A stretch of DNA of 64,000 bases from Bin5 sp965242905 (GCA_965242905.1 CBDETM010000002.1:744001-808000); one strand, 5' to 3'; positions 55,449-63,130 are shown, counted from the stretch's first letter. The notes: a model not told the origin generated them from the sequence alone. A program made the numbers and translations.

Positions 55449-55680
55449 GGGGGGTTTTTTGATTTTGGATTGTGATTTTGGGGGATTAGGGGGATTTTTG
55501 TGATTTTCTTTTGTCTGAACGGGGACTTGGGGGGATGGGGGGGATGGGCGGGGATCTTTTGGCGGGGGTTTGGTGGGGTTTTGGGGCGGGAGAGGGAGGT
55601 TTGGGGTGGGTCTGGGGGGTTTGGGGGTGGGTGGAGGGTAGGGGAGTACGGCTGTTGCCCGGCGGGGGAACAGAAAGGGG
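55449..55680 (+). other. G-tract cluster with G-quadruplex potential
   Basis: The plus strand has many closely spaced runs of four or more G, with T-rich short spacers, over about 230 bases. No coding sense. It is upstream of the importer IV promoter and downstream of the CCCH protein gene. Confidence 0.7.
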
Positions 55681-55707
55681 TTTATATTCTATTTTTTTGT
55701 GTTGCCC

Positions 55708-56814
55708 CTATTCCCAGCGCAGGTGAGGCGGCAGGGTTTCGACTGGGACCCCTTTTGCCTTTAGAGATTCTCTGAGATATAGGAGGGTGTTTCTGTTGTG
55801 TTCTGCCTCTTCCAGTCTCTGTTTTTTGATTTCTTCCGTCTCTTCCAGTTCTTGCTTGTCGCTTTCTTCTGCCTCTTCCGGTTCTTGCTTGGGGTTTTCT
55901 TCCACCTCTTCCAGTTCTTTCTTGCCGTCTTCGTTCCGGGCGAGTTCTTCAGCATTGCGCATCAGGCGTTTGATCATGCTGAGTTGCTCTTCGAGGCGTT
56001 CCTGGGGCTTGACTTCGTCGTGGACAAGACGGTCGAGCCTGGAGCGGGTCTGGACGCCGGAGGGGAGTTCGGTGATGGACTGACCGGTGAGGGGGTCGAA
56101 GGGGGCGACGTCGTTGTGGGCGAGAGCGGAGAGGGTGTCTTCGACTTCCTCTTGCAGGTCTTCCAACAGTCCGGTGATCTCGGAGAGATCGGACCGATGG
56201 GGGTCATATTCGGTCAGTTCGTCATCTATTTCATTGAGAAACTGTTGGTTCATTTTGAGGTTGTGGTAGCCGAAGCGGCGGCGCCCTTTGTCGTTGAGGA
56301 AGATTTCGGAGGGTTGGTCGGGTTTGAACGGTTCTTTGACTTCGGCAAAGTCCTGTTCGACGAGGGCTTCGCGGCGGTGTTTATCCTGTCTGGCGGCCAT
56401 GTCGTCGGCGGCTTCAAGGACGTCGAGGTTGCCGTGCAGGCCGAGGAATTCGGCGGCAGCGGCCTGGATTTCTTCGGCGCGGATGAGGTCCATGTCCTTG
56501 TCGGCCTGGGAGTAGACGTCGAGTTTCATTTTGACGCCGCGGCAGACGGCGGCGTAGCGGGCGGGGCTGAGGGAGCCGTCGATGACCTGTTTCATGCCGT
56601 CGTCGAGGATATCGAGCATGTCTTTGAGTCGTTCGGGGATGCGTTTATCGAGGCGGGCGGCTGTGGCGGAGTTTTTGCCGCCGAGGGAGCGCCATTGGTG
56701 GGCCTGGTCGGGGGTGGGTCCGTGGGCGATGCAGAGGCCGTTGTACTGTTTGAGCGCTAGTCCACGGCAGGGGCTGCCGTCTTTTCTGATGCCTTTGCAA
56801 AGTTTTTTCGACAT
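55708..56814 (-). CDS. CCCH zinc-cluster protein with 11-residue coiled-coil repeats
   Basis: Protein of 368 residues, family not recognised. The ATG at 56814 follows GGAG; an in-frame ATG at 56844 is less likely. The N-terminus has C6-x9-C16-x11-C28-x2-H31, then HGPTPDQAHQWRSLGGKNSA. This is a small zinc cluster like that seen in some phage terminase small-subunit-like proteins. The middle is helical. Residues 298-341 are four perfect 11-residue units of the form K[KQ]x[LP]EExExxx. Such hendecads form coiled coils. It could be a DNA-packaging or DNA-binding remnant, but no phage genes are nearby. Confidence 0.65.
   Translation of the reverse strand: MSKKLCKGIRKDGSPCRGLALKQYNGLCIAHGPTPDQAHQWRSLGGKNSATAARLDKRIPERLKDMLDILDDGMKQVIDGSLSPARYAAVCRGVKMKLDVYSQADKDMDLIRAEEIQAAAAEFLGLHGNLDVLEAADDMAARQDKHRREALVEQDFAEVKEPFKPDQPSEIFLNDKGRRRFGYHNLKMNQQFLNEIDDELTEYDPHRSDLSEITGLLEDLQEEVEDTLSALAHNDVAPFDPLTGQSITELPSGVQTRSRLDRLVHDEVKPQERLEEQLSMIKRLMRNAEELARNEDGKKELEEVEENPKQEPEEAEESDKQELEETEEIKKQRLEEAEHNRNTLLYLRESLKAKGVPVETLPPHLRWE
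55792..55923 (-). repeat. Four in-frame 33-base repeats (hendecad coding repeats)
   Basis: Residues 298-341 of the CCCH protein repeat every 11 residues: KKELEEVEENP, KQEPEEAEESD, KQELEETEEIK, KQRLEEAEHNR. The DNA shows the same 33-base period. Confidence 0.85.
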
Positions 56815-56969
56815 TGAAAGTATCTCCATTGATACGAGTTGCACTCTTCGTCCGGCCGGGGGGCCGGCGAGGGCGGTGAATTGGTTGAGCGCACCGGGAT
56901 GGTTCGGCGGTGCGAAGAGTCTATTATAACACGGGAATCGGGCGTTTTTGGAGGAATTTTTGCGAGTTT

Positions 56970-57010
56970 TGAATCAGGATTTGCGGGATTTTGATGGATT
57001 TTCGGGATGG
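56970..57010 (+). repeat. Dispersed repeat R2
   Basis: TGAATCAGGATTTGCGGGAT start and TTTTCGGGAT end, as in the other copies. Confidence 0.85.
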
Positions 57011-57021
57011 CTGGCGAACAC

Positions 57022-57054
57022 CAGTTTTTAGTAGTCAGTTTTTAGTTTTTAGTG
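57022..57054 (+). repeat. Dispersed repeat R3
   Basis: 33 bases starting CAGTTTTTAGTAGTCAG and ending TTTTTAGTG; identical units occur at 58432, 63021 and 63308 with few changes. Confidence 0.85.
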
Positions 57055-57090
57055 GACCGCTACGTTTTCGGAAGGGCGCATTTTTTGTTT

Positions 57091-57131
57091 TCTGAATCAG
57101 GATTTGCGGGACTTGGACGGATTTTCAGGAT
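57091..57131 (+). repeat. Dispersed repeat R2
   Basis: TCTGAATCAGGATTTGCGGG start and TTTTCAGGAT end. Confidence 0.85.
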
Positions 57132-57239
57132 GGAAGGCGGTGGTTAGACGGCGAAGAGATTGCAGGAGGGCAGTGTACGGGCGTGGGATGGGGGAGAGGG
57201 CAGGCACGAGGCCTGCCCGTACCGGCGCGATGTGGTGTG

Positions 57240-58361
57240 TTATGGGCCTTCGTTGCGCCACCAGCGGACTTCGTTACTGCCGCGTTCGGCGGAGGCGACG
57301 ATGTCGAGGCGGCCGTTGCCGTTGACGTCGGCGGCGAGGACCATGTTGGCGTTGGTCCAGCCGTCTTTGAGGAGCTGCATGTCCCAAGGGCCGCGGGGGT
57401 CGCCGCGGTGTTTGAAGTAGGCGACGCGGCCGGTCTCGTGCCAGGCGGTGGCGACGACCTCGACGTGGCCGTCGTTGTCGAAGTCGGCGGCGATGGCTTC
57501 GAAGGCGTTGGGGAACTTTTGGCTGATTATGTGCTTGCGCCATTTGCCGGCGGCGGGGTTGCCGTCGTTTTCGTACCAGACGATCTGGTGATGTTCGAGG
57601 GGGACGCCGGTGGGGTCGTCGGGGGGGAGCATGCCGAGGGCCATGACGACGTCGAGGTCGCCGTCGCCGTCCATGTCGACGGGGTGGCCGTGGATGGGTT
57701 GGGGGGCGTCGTCGATGATGTGCTTGATCCAGGGCCGGTTGGGGAGGTCGCCGGTGTTTTCGTACCAGATGACCTGATTGGCGATACGTGCGGTGCCGAG
57801 GAGGTCGGTCTTGCCGTTGCCGTTGATGTCGGCGGCGTGGACGGCACGGGGTTCGGCGATGTCGTCTTCGAGGATGTGTTTGATCCATTGGCCGTCGCGG
57901 TTTTCGTACCAGACGAACTGGTTGCCTTTACGCCAGGTCGAGGCGGCGATGTCGAGAGCGCCGTTGCCGGTGAAGTCGGCGACGGCGACGGCGTAGGCGC
58001 CGGTGAGGGTGCCTTCGTCGACGTAGCGGGTGCGCCATGAGGCGGCGAGGCGCGGGTCGCCTTCGTATTCGAAGTAGAGCAGGCAGCCGTTGATGTTGTC
58101 GATGAAGACGAGTTCGGGGCGGCCGTCGCCGTTGATGTCGACGACCTGGTGGCGTTCGAGCCATTCGGGGGTGCGTTTGTGGATGATGTGTTTGGTGAAG
58201 TTGCCGCGGCCATCGTTTTCGAGCCAGTAGAGGCCGACGTCGGTGTCGGGGGTGATGAGGTCGGGAACGCCGTTGCCGGTGAGGTCGTAGGCGGAGATGC
58301 CGTAGACGTATTCGTAGCCGTCCTGGGCGAGGTGTTCGGTGAGGTTGATGAGGTTGGGCAT
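57240..58361 (-). CDS. FG-GAP/VCBS repeat beta-propeller protein
   Basis: Protein of 373 residues. I chose the ATG at 58361 with an AGAGG site; an upstream in-frame ATG at 58427 would add a proline-rich stretch that looks untranslated. Seven calcium-loop motifs can be read: DLTGNGVPDL, DINGDGRPEL, DFTGNGALDI, DINGNGKTDL, DMDGDGDLDV, DFDNDGHVEV and DVNGNGRLDI. They fit a seven-bladed propeller like integrin alpha domains. No signal peptide is present, which is odd because most such proteins are secreted. It may bind a ligand or glycan. It stands alone between repeat-bearing spacers. Confidence 0.85.
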   Translation of the reverse strand: MPNLINLTEHLAQDGYEYVYGISAYDLTGNGVPDLITPDTDVGLYWLENDGRGNFTKHIIHKRTPEWLERHQVVDINGDGRPELVFIDNINGCLLYFEYEGDPRLAASWRTRYVDEGTLTGAYAVAVADFTGNGALDIAASTWRKGNQFVWYENRDGQWIKHILEDDIAEPRAVHAADINGNGKTDLLGTARIANQVIWYENTGDLPNRPWIKHIIDDAPQPIHGHPVDMDGDGDLDVVMALGMLPPDDPTGVPLEHHQIVWYENDGNPAAGKWRKHIISQKFPNAFEAIAADFDNDGHVEVVATAWHETGRVAYFKHRGDPRGPWDMQLLKDGWTNANMVLAADVNGNGRLDIVASAERGSNEVRWWRNEGP

Positions 58362-58431
58362 AGGGTACCTCTGGTGGGCGGTTGGATGTGGTGGGGACAG
58401 GGTAGCAGGGTTGGGAGGAGAGGGCAAAGGG

Positions 58432-58464
58432 CAGTTTTTAGTAGTCAGTTTTTAGTTTTTGGTG
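58432..58464 (+). repeat. Dispersed repeat R3
   Basis: It starts CAGTTTTTAGTAGTCAG and ends TTTTTGGTG, with one change to the common form. Confidence 0.85.
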
Positions 58465-58500
58465 AACGGCTGCGTGCTTGGGAGTTCGCTTTTTTTGTTG

Positions 58501-58541
58501 TCTGAATCAGGATTTGCGGGATTTGGATGGATTTTCGGGAT
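58501..58541 (+). repeat. Dispersed repeat R2
   Basis: TCTGAATCAGGATTTGCGGG start and TTTTCGGGAT end; follows R3 by a GC-rich linker ending in seven T. Confidence 0.85.
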
Positions 58542-58608
58542 GGGCGGCGGTTGCACCAGGCGCGGCTGTTTCAGTAGGCGTAAGCTCTGGATCGGGCTGC
58601 TATTGCGA

Positions 58609-60867
58609 CTAAGCAGGAACCGAGACTGACAGTGTTGACGAATATGGGCCGGGTACGTCGTCAGCGTTTACGGCACGGACGATGTACCAGTAGGTGACTC
58701 CAGCGGTAACGCCTGAATGCGTGTAGGAGGTGCCGGTCAGAGAGGTTCCGCCAATTCGTTTCCACGAGGAGAGGTTGCGGTCCCATACATACAATTCGTA
58801 GCGGGCCGCCCCTGTTACTGAGGACCAGCTGAGTCGCACACCGTTCGCGGTCGCGTTTCCGCTCAGAGTCGGTGCTGTCAGTGCGGTTGACTGTGAAACC
58901 GTAGGCGTGGCGGTAGGTGTGGCAGTGGGCGTGGCGGTAGGTGTGGCAGTGGGCGTCGATGTGTGTTGCGGGTCCTGATTGGTTGGTGCTTTCGGCGTGG
59001 GCGTGACAGTGGGGGTAGCCGTAGGCGTGGCGGTTGGCGTCGATGTGTGTTGCGGATTCTGACTGGCTGGTGCGTTCGGCTCGGGTGTGACTGTGGGGGT
59101 AGCCGTAGGTGTGGCGGTTGGGGCCGATTCTTGCAGATAGGCGGTTACAACATAGTCGTAGGCGATAAACTCCACGTCACTGTCTATGTAGCTGGTCGAT
59201 GTGCCGTCTACCCTGATGGTCTTTTCGTACGGTTCGCCATGGTCATCATGTGTTCTGGTAATGATGTAGTGGTTTACGGAACCGGTAGCGGGAGGATCCC
59301 AGGTGACGATAATTGAATCTTCCACCCGGTCCCACGTCGGAACGATGGTTACCGTCCGCAAGATGGGAGCGCCGACCTTGGCGGTAGCGGATGGTGTAGC
59401 TGTCGGTGTGGACGTAGGTGTGAGGGTCTGTGTTTGTGGACCGCCGGGGGTTATAGTCGCGTATTCTGACCATACGCTGGCCTGGCCGGCGGCGTTCACA
59501 GTGCGGACGGTGTACCAGTAGACGGTACCGTCGACCGCGTCAGTATGCGTGTAGCTGGTGGCGGTCAGTGTGCCGCCGCCAAGCTGCCGCCAGCCGTTGG
59601 CACTTTCCCATACAAGCAATTCATAGCCGGCTGCGCCTGGCACAGCGGTCCAACTGAGCTCCACGCCATTCCCCGTCGCGTGTGCGCTCAGCGTCGGCGC
59701 CGTCAGTACGGTTGTCTGTGAAGCCGTAGGCGTGGCGGTTGGTGTAGCTGTCGGCGCATCCTCCGGTGTGGATGTAGGCGTGAGAGTCTCTATTTGTGGA
59801 CCGCTCGTGGTCACGGTCACGTATTCCGACCATACGCTAGTTTGGCCGGCGGTGTTGACAGCACGGACGGTGTACCAGTAGAGGGTGCCGCCGACTGCGT
59901 CAGTGTGCGTGTAGCCGGTGGCGGTCAGTGTGCTGCCGCCAAGCTGCCGCCAACTGTTGGCGCTGTCCCATACAAACAGCTCATAGCGGGCTGCGCCTGA
60001 CACAGCGGTCCAACTGAGCTCCACGCCATTCGCCGTCGCGTGTGCGCTCAGCGTCGGTACTGCCGGTGGTGTGAGTTCGGCTGTTGGTGAAGACGTAGAC
60101 GTTGCTGTTGACGTTATTGTTGAGGTTGCTGTTGGTGTCGATGTATGTTGCGGATCCTGACTGGCTGGTGCGTTCGGCGTAGGTGTGGCGGTAGCGGCCG
60201 ATTCTTGCAGATAGGCGGTTACCACATAGTCGTAGGCGATAAACTCCACGTCACTGTCTATGTAGCTGGTCGATGTGCCGTCTACTCTGATGGTCTTTTC
60301 GTACGGTTCGCCATGGTCATCGTGTGTTCTGGTAATAATGTAATGGCTTACGGAACCGGTAGCGGGAGGGTCCCAGGTGACGACAATTGAATCTTCTACC
60401 CAGTCCCACGTCGGAACGATGGTTACCGTCCGCATGATGGGAGCGCCGACCTTGGAGGTAGCGGTTGGTGTCGCTGTCGGTGTGGGTGTAGGCGTGAGGG
60501 TCTGTGGTAGCGGACCGCCGGTGGTTATGGTCACGTATTCTGCCCATGCGCCAGATTGGCCGGCAGCGTTCACGGCACGGACGGTGTACCAGTAGAGGGT
60601 ACCGCCGGCCGCGTCAGTGTGCGTGTAGCTGGTGGCGGTCAGTGTGCTGCCGCCAAGCTGCCGCCAGCCGTTGGGACTTTCCCATACAAACAACTCATAA
60701 CGGGCTGCGCCTGACACAGCAGTCCAACTAAGCTCCACGCCATTCCCCGTCGCGTGTGCGCTCAGCGTCGGCGGAGCAAGTGAAGAGTCCTGTTGTGCAG
60801 AAATCAGGTTTGGCCAGTAGAGAATGGCGAACAGTATTGTGGAGACGAGCACAAGACGGCTCATCAT
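58609..60867 (-). CDS. Secreted fibronectin type III repeat protein with TP-rich linkers
   Basis: Protein of 752 residues with signal peptide (MMSRLVLVSTILFAILYW...ISAQQD). GGAGAAAG precedes two ATGs at 60867 and 60864. Six fibronectin-III-like modules of two kinds follow in the order A-B-A-A-B-A: A modules read LSWTAVSGAARYELFVW and end SEYVTITTGGP; B modules carry YIITRTHDDHGEPYEKTIRV. They are joined by TPTATPT-type linkers that are probably O-glycosylated or extended. No LPXTG or membrane anchor is seen, so the protein is released or retained by other means. A binding or matrix role is likely. The module order suggests internal duplication. Confidence 0.86.
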   Translation of the reverse strand: MMSRLVLVSTILFAILYWPNLISAQQDSSLAPPTLSAHATGNGVELSWTAVSGAARYELFVWESPNGWRQLGGSTLTATSYTHTDAAGGTLYWYTVRAVNAAGQSGAWAEYVTITTGGPLPQTLTPTPTPTATPTATSKVGAPIMRTVTIVPTWDWVEDSIVVTWDPPATGSVSHYIITRTHDDHGEPYEKTIRVDGTSTSYIDSDVEFIAYDYVVTAYLQESAATATPTPNAPASQDPQHTSTPTATSTITSTATSTSSPTAELTPPAVPTLSAHATANGVELSWTAVSGAARYELFVWDSANSWRQLGGSTLTATGYTHTDAVGGTLYWYTVRAVNTAGQTSVWSEYVTVTTSGPQIETLTPTSTPEDAPTATPTATPTASQTTVLTAPTLSAHATGNGVELSWTAVPGAAGYELLVWESANGWRQLGGGTLTATSYTHTDAVDGTVYWYTVRTVNAAGQASVWSEYATITPGGPQTQTLTPTSTPTATPSATAKVGAPILRTVTIVPTWDRVEDSIIVTWDPPATGSVNHYIITRTHDDHGEPYEKTIRVDGTSTSYIDSDVEFIAYDYVVTAYLQESAPTATPTATPTVTPEPNAPASQNPQHTSTPTATPTATPTVTPTPKAPTNQDPQHTSTPTATPTATPTATPTATPTVSQSTALTAPTLSGNATANGVRLSWSSVTGAARYELYVWDRNLSSWKRIGGTSLTGTSYTHSGVTAGVTYWYIVRAVNADDVPGPYSSTLSVSVPA

Positions 60868-60959
60868 CTTTCTCCACGGTTACAGTTGTGCCAGGTGAAG
60901 CCCTTGTTCTGTTCAGGGACTGGCATTGGGTTTGGCGGTGAGTTTATCACGGCACGAGT

Positions 60960-60969
60960 TTGTATACAA
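60960..60969. promoter_or_regulatory. Perfect 10-base palindrome, possible operator
   Basis: TTGTATACAA is self-complementary and lies upstream of the fibronectin-III gene. It could be a regulator site; it is short and may be chance. Confidence 0.25.
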
Positions 60970-61030
60970 GCTTTTGTTGTTGGTCGGCGGGCTGAGGGGG
61001 GCAGGTGTTGAGCAGGTCATAGATCAGTGA

Positions 61031-61075
61031 GGAGAGAGTAGTGAGAAGAGAGGAAAGAGAGAACGGCAACGGCGA
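61031..61075 (+). repeat. GA-rich 45-base repeat R5, non-coding copy
   Basis: Forty-five bases starting GAGGAGAGAG and ending AACGGCAACGGC. Two similar units of the same length lie inside the imuB reading frame. Confidence 0.75.
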
Positions 61076-61130
61076 CTTCTTTTTGTCCGCGGGGGTTGGG
61101 CAGGGTGGTGCTGAAGCGGGGGAATGCGAT

Positions 61131-61158
61131 TTGACAATTGGAACATATGTTCTATAAT
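61131..61158 (+). promoter_or_regulatory. Sigma-70 promoter with embedded LexA (SOS) box
   Basis: TTGACA (61131-61136) and TATAAT (61153-61158), both perfect, are 16 bases apart. The spacer ends with the palindrome GAACATATGTTC (61141-61152), which fits the GAAC-N4-GTTC LexA box known from Gram-positive-type SOS systems. LexA binding there would block RNA polymerase. It drives imuB at 61201. Confidence 0.88.
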
Positions 61159-61187
61159 TCCGGCTGAAATGGAATCCGGCTCAAGCT

Positions 61188-61196
61188 GGAGGAAGG
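61188..61196 (+). promoter_or_regulatory. Strong ribosome-binding site of imuB
   Basis: GGAGGAAGG four bases before the ATG at 61201; it decides the start and leaves the low-complexity insert inside the protein. Confidence 0.7.
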
Positions 61197-61200
61197 AATT

Positions 61201-62901
61201 ATGCGAGTGGCTTGTGTTCTTATTACGCATTTGCGGGCGAAGGCGGAGATGAGGAGGTGGAGCGAGGAGAGAGGGGGGAGGAGAGAGGAGAGAGAGAACG
61301 GCAAGGGCGAGGAGAGAGGAGAGAGGAGAGAGGAAAGAGAGAACGGCGTTGGCGCCTCACACTCGGAGGAGTTTCGCTCTGATGCGCGGGGGGAGGGGCC
61401 GGCTGCTCAGGCTGTTGCAAGTGCGGAAGAGATGCGGGTGGAAGGGCCGGCTGCTCAGGCTGTTGCGGGTGGGGAGGAGGTGCGGGTGGAGGAGCCTTCG
61501 ACTTTGATTGTGGAGCGTGGGGGGGTTGGGGGCGGGGCGCCGGTGGTGGTGGACTATTTTCCGGGGGCGGTGGGGGTGAAGGTGGGGATGACGCTGGAGC
61601 AGGCGGTGTCGTATCTGGCGGAGACGGTTGTGCTGAATGCGGATGAGTTGTATTACCGGCAGGTGTTCGGGGAGGTGATCCGGGCGTTGCAGGGGGTGAG
61701 CGACCGGGTTGAATGGGGGGAGCTGGGGACGGCTTATGTACGTATTGACGGGATGGAGGCGCTGTATGGGGGTGAGGAGGAGGTGGTGCGGGCGCTGCTG
61801 GAGGCGGTGCCGGCGGACCTGACGGCGCGGATTGGGGTGGCGGACGCGAAGTTTCCGGCGTTTGTGGCGGCGCGGATGCGGGAGCCGGGGGTGTCGAGCG
61901 CGCCGGAGGATGTGCGGGAGTTCCTGGCGCCGTACTCGGTGGAGCTGCTGCCGGTGGAGGCGGATGTGAAGGGGAAGCTGCAGCGGTTCGGTCTGTACAG
62001 GATGGGGGAGGTGGCGGCGATGGAGGAGCATCTGATGGCGGCGCAGTTCGGGAAGGAGGGGAGCCGGTTGTGGGCGCTGTGCCATGGGGTGGACGAGAGT
62101 CCGGTGGTGGCGACGGCGTTCGAGGAGTCGGTCGTTGAGGAGACTGCGCTGCCGTTCAACTCGACTTCGATCGAGCTGCTGCTGGTGGCGGTGGATACGC
62201 TGCTGCGGCGGGGGTATGCGCGGCCTGAGCTGGGGGGCCGGGTTGTGGGGGCGGCGGCGCTGCAGGGCAGGGCGCGGGGGTGGCCGCCGTGGGAGCTGGC
62301 GGTGGCTTTCAAGGAGCCGGTGGGGCGGTGGGAGGATGCGGCGGCGCTGATCCGGAACCGGATGGAGCTGGAGCCGCCGCAGATTCCGGTTGAGGACGTG
62401 ACGCTGACGCTGTCGGATTTTCGCGGGGGGACGGGGATGCAGATGGGGCTTTTTGAGGATGTGAGGGAGACGGCGGGAAGGAGGGTGATGGAGATGGAGA
62501 AGCGGCTGCAGGTGCGGATGAACGGGAACCACGTGCTGCACCGGATTGCGGAGGTGGCGCCGTGGCATCCTGCGCCGGAGATGCGGGCGTTGCAGATCCC
62601 GATCGATCCGGCGAAGCGGGATGATATGAGGCCGTTGCATGCGCCGACGCCGGTGGCGGTGCGGGAGGGGTCGGGGGGAGAGCCGGTGGAGGTGGAGCTG
62701 GGGCGGCGCTGGCGGCGGGTGGCGCGGGTGGCGGACAGGTGGACGTTTGATCTGTGGTGGCTGGCGCAGCCGATCACGCGGGCGTATTACCGGGTTGGGT
62801 TGGTGGGGAATGGGAGTGGGAGTGGGTCGGATGATGGGCAGGTGACGTTGTTTCGGGATGAGCGGGAGGGGAATTGGTACAGACAGAACTGCAGTTTTTA
62901 G
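61201..62901 (+). CDS. imuB: ImuB-like Y-family DNA polymerase-related protein
   Basis: Protein of 566 residues related to Y-family polymerases; ImuB proteins normally lack the catalytic acidic residues and act as adaptor between the beta clamp and DnaE2. The first strand (RVACVLITHLRAKAEMRR) carries no polymerase aspartate, and GVKVGMTLEQAV and YVRIDGMEALYGGEEEVVRALL follow as in the family. Residues about 20-98 are a low-complexity insert: two 15-residue repeats (22-51) and two 16-residue units (EGPAAQAV...). The last codons AGT TTT TAG come from repeat R3. The gene is controlled by an SOS promoter, and dnaE2 follows after a repeat cluster. No imuA-like gene is adjacent. Confidence 0.82.
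   Translation: MRVACVLITHLRAKAEMRRWSEERGGRREERENGKGEERGERREERENGVGASHSEEFRSDARGEGPAAQAVASAEEMRVEGPAAQAVAGGEEVRVEEPSTLIVERGGVGGGAPVVVDYFPGAVGVKVGMTLEQAVSYLAETVVLNADELYYRQVFGEVIRALQGVSDRVEWGELGTAYVRIDGMEALYGGEEEVVRALLEAVPADLTARIGVADAKFPAFVAARMREPGVSSAPEDVREFLAPYSVELLPVEADVKGKLQRFGLYRMGEVAAMEEHLMAAQFGKEGSRLWALCHGVDESPVVATAFEESVVEETALPFNSTSIELLLVAVDTLLRRGYARPELGGRVVGAAALQGRARGWPPWELAVAFKEPVGRWEDAAALIRNRMELEPPQIPVEDVTLTLSDFRGGTGMQMGLFEDVRETAGRRVMEMEKRLQVRMNGNHVLHRIAEVAPWHPAPEMRALQIPIDPAKRDDMRPLHAPTPVAVREGSGGEPVEVELGRRWRRVARVADRWTFDLWWLAQPITRAYYRVGLVGNGSGSGSDDGQVTLFRDEREGNWYRQNCSF
61264..61353 (+). repeat. Two in-frame 45-base R5 repeats inside imuB
   Basis: Units at 61264-61308 and 61309-61353 encode EERGGRREERENGKG and EERGERREERENGVG. 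A third, non-coding unit is at 61031-61075. Confidence 0.85.
61396..61491 (+). repeat. Two in-frame 48-base repeats inside imuB
   Basis: The GGGCCGGCTGCTCAGGCTGT core recurs with a 48-base period (61396 and 61444), encoding EGPAAQAVASAEEMRV and EGPAAQAVAGGEEVRV. Confidence 0.8.
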
Positions 62902-62924
62902 TAGGTAGTTTTTAGTTTTTAGTG
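62892..62924 (+). repeat. Dispersed repeat R3 overlapping the imuB stop codon
   Basis: CAGTTTTTAGTAGGTAG start; the imuB stop TAG is bases 62899-62901 of this unit. Confidence 0.85.
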
Positions 62925-62936
62925 AACATCTTTTTT

Positions 62937-62955
62937 CCGCGAAGGGACGCGAAGG
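62937..62955 (+). repeat. R4 repeat unit
   Basis: CCGCGAAGGGACGCGAAGG, as in the longer array at 52901-52969. Confidence 0.7.
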
Positions 62956-62970
62956 ACGTCTTTTTTGTTG

Positions 62971-63011
62971 TCTGAAGCAGGATTTGCGGGATTTGGATGG
63001 ATTGTCGGGAT
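62971..63011 (+). repeat. Dispersed repeat R2
   Basis: TCTGAAGCAGGATTTGCGGG start and GTCGGGAT end. Confidence 0.85.
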
Positions 63012-63020
63012 GGGGAACAC

Positions 63021-63053
63021 CAGTTTTTAGTAGTCAGTTTTTAGTTTTTAGTG
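63021..63053 (+). repeat. Dispersed repeat R3
   Basis: CAGTTTTTAGTAGTCAG start and TTTTTAGTG end. Confidence 0.85.
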
Positions 63054-63089
63054 GACGGCGGCGTGCTCGGAAGGGCGCCTGTTTCGTTG

Positions 63090-63130
63090 TCTGAATCGGG
63101 ATTTGCGGGATTTGGATGGATTTTCGGGAT
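63090..63130 (+). repeat. Dispersed repeat R2
   Basis: TCTGAATCGGGATTTGCGGG start and TTTTCGGGAT end. Confidence 0.85.

Larger units (their letters stand above)
55170..55707. other. Intergenic region: promoter, R3/R2 repeats and G-tract block
   Basis: It holds the minus-strand promoter (55258-55286), a truncated R3 (55301-55327), an R2 copy (55336-55376) and a G-run-rich tract (55449-55680). No gene is supported. Confidence 0.75.
56815..57239. other. Intergenic R2-R3-R2 composite
   Basis: No gene is supported. It holds R2 (56970-57010), R3 (57022-57054) and R2 (57091-57131), linked by a GC-rich stretch ending in a T run. Confidence 0.75.
60868..61200. other. Divergent intergenic region of the FN3 and imuB genes
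   Basis: It contains the palindrome TTGTATACAA (60960-60969), a GA-rich 45-base repeat (61031-61075) and the SOS promoter of imuB (61131-61158). No gene. Confidence 0.75.

Noticed and set aside
55798..56760. A 320-residue Phe/Leu-rich open frame on the plus strand
   Set aside because: It is antisense to the CCCH/hendecad protein; its hydrophobic start is the complement of the Glu/Lys-rich repeat.
57183..58040. A 285-residue open frame on the plus strand
   Set aside because: Antisense to the FG-GAP protein, whose seven calcium-loop motifs leave no doubt about the coding strand.
61357..62640. A 427-residue Arg/His/Pro-rich open frame on the minus strand
   Set aside because: It is antisense to imuB and reflects the G-rich codon use of that gene.
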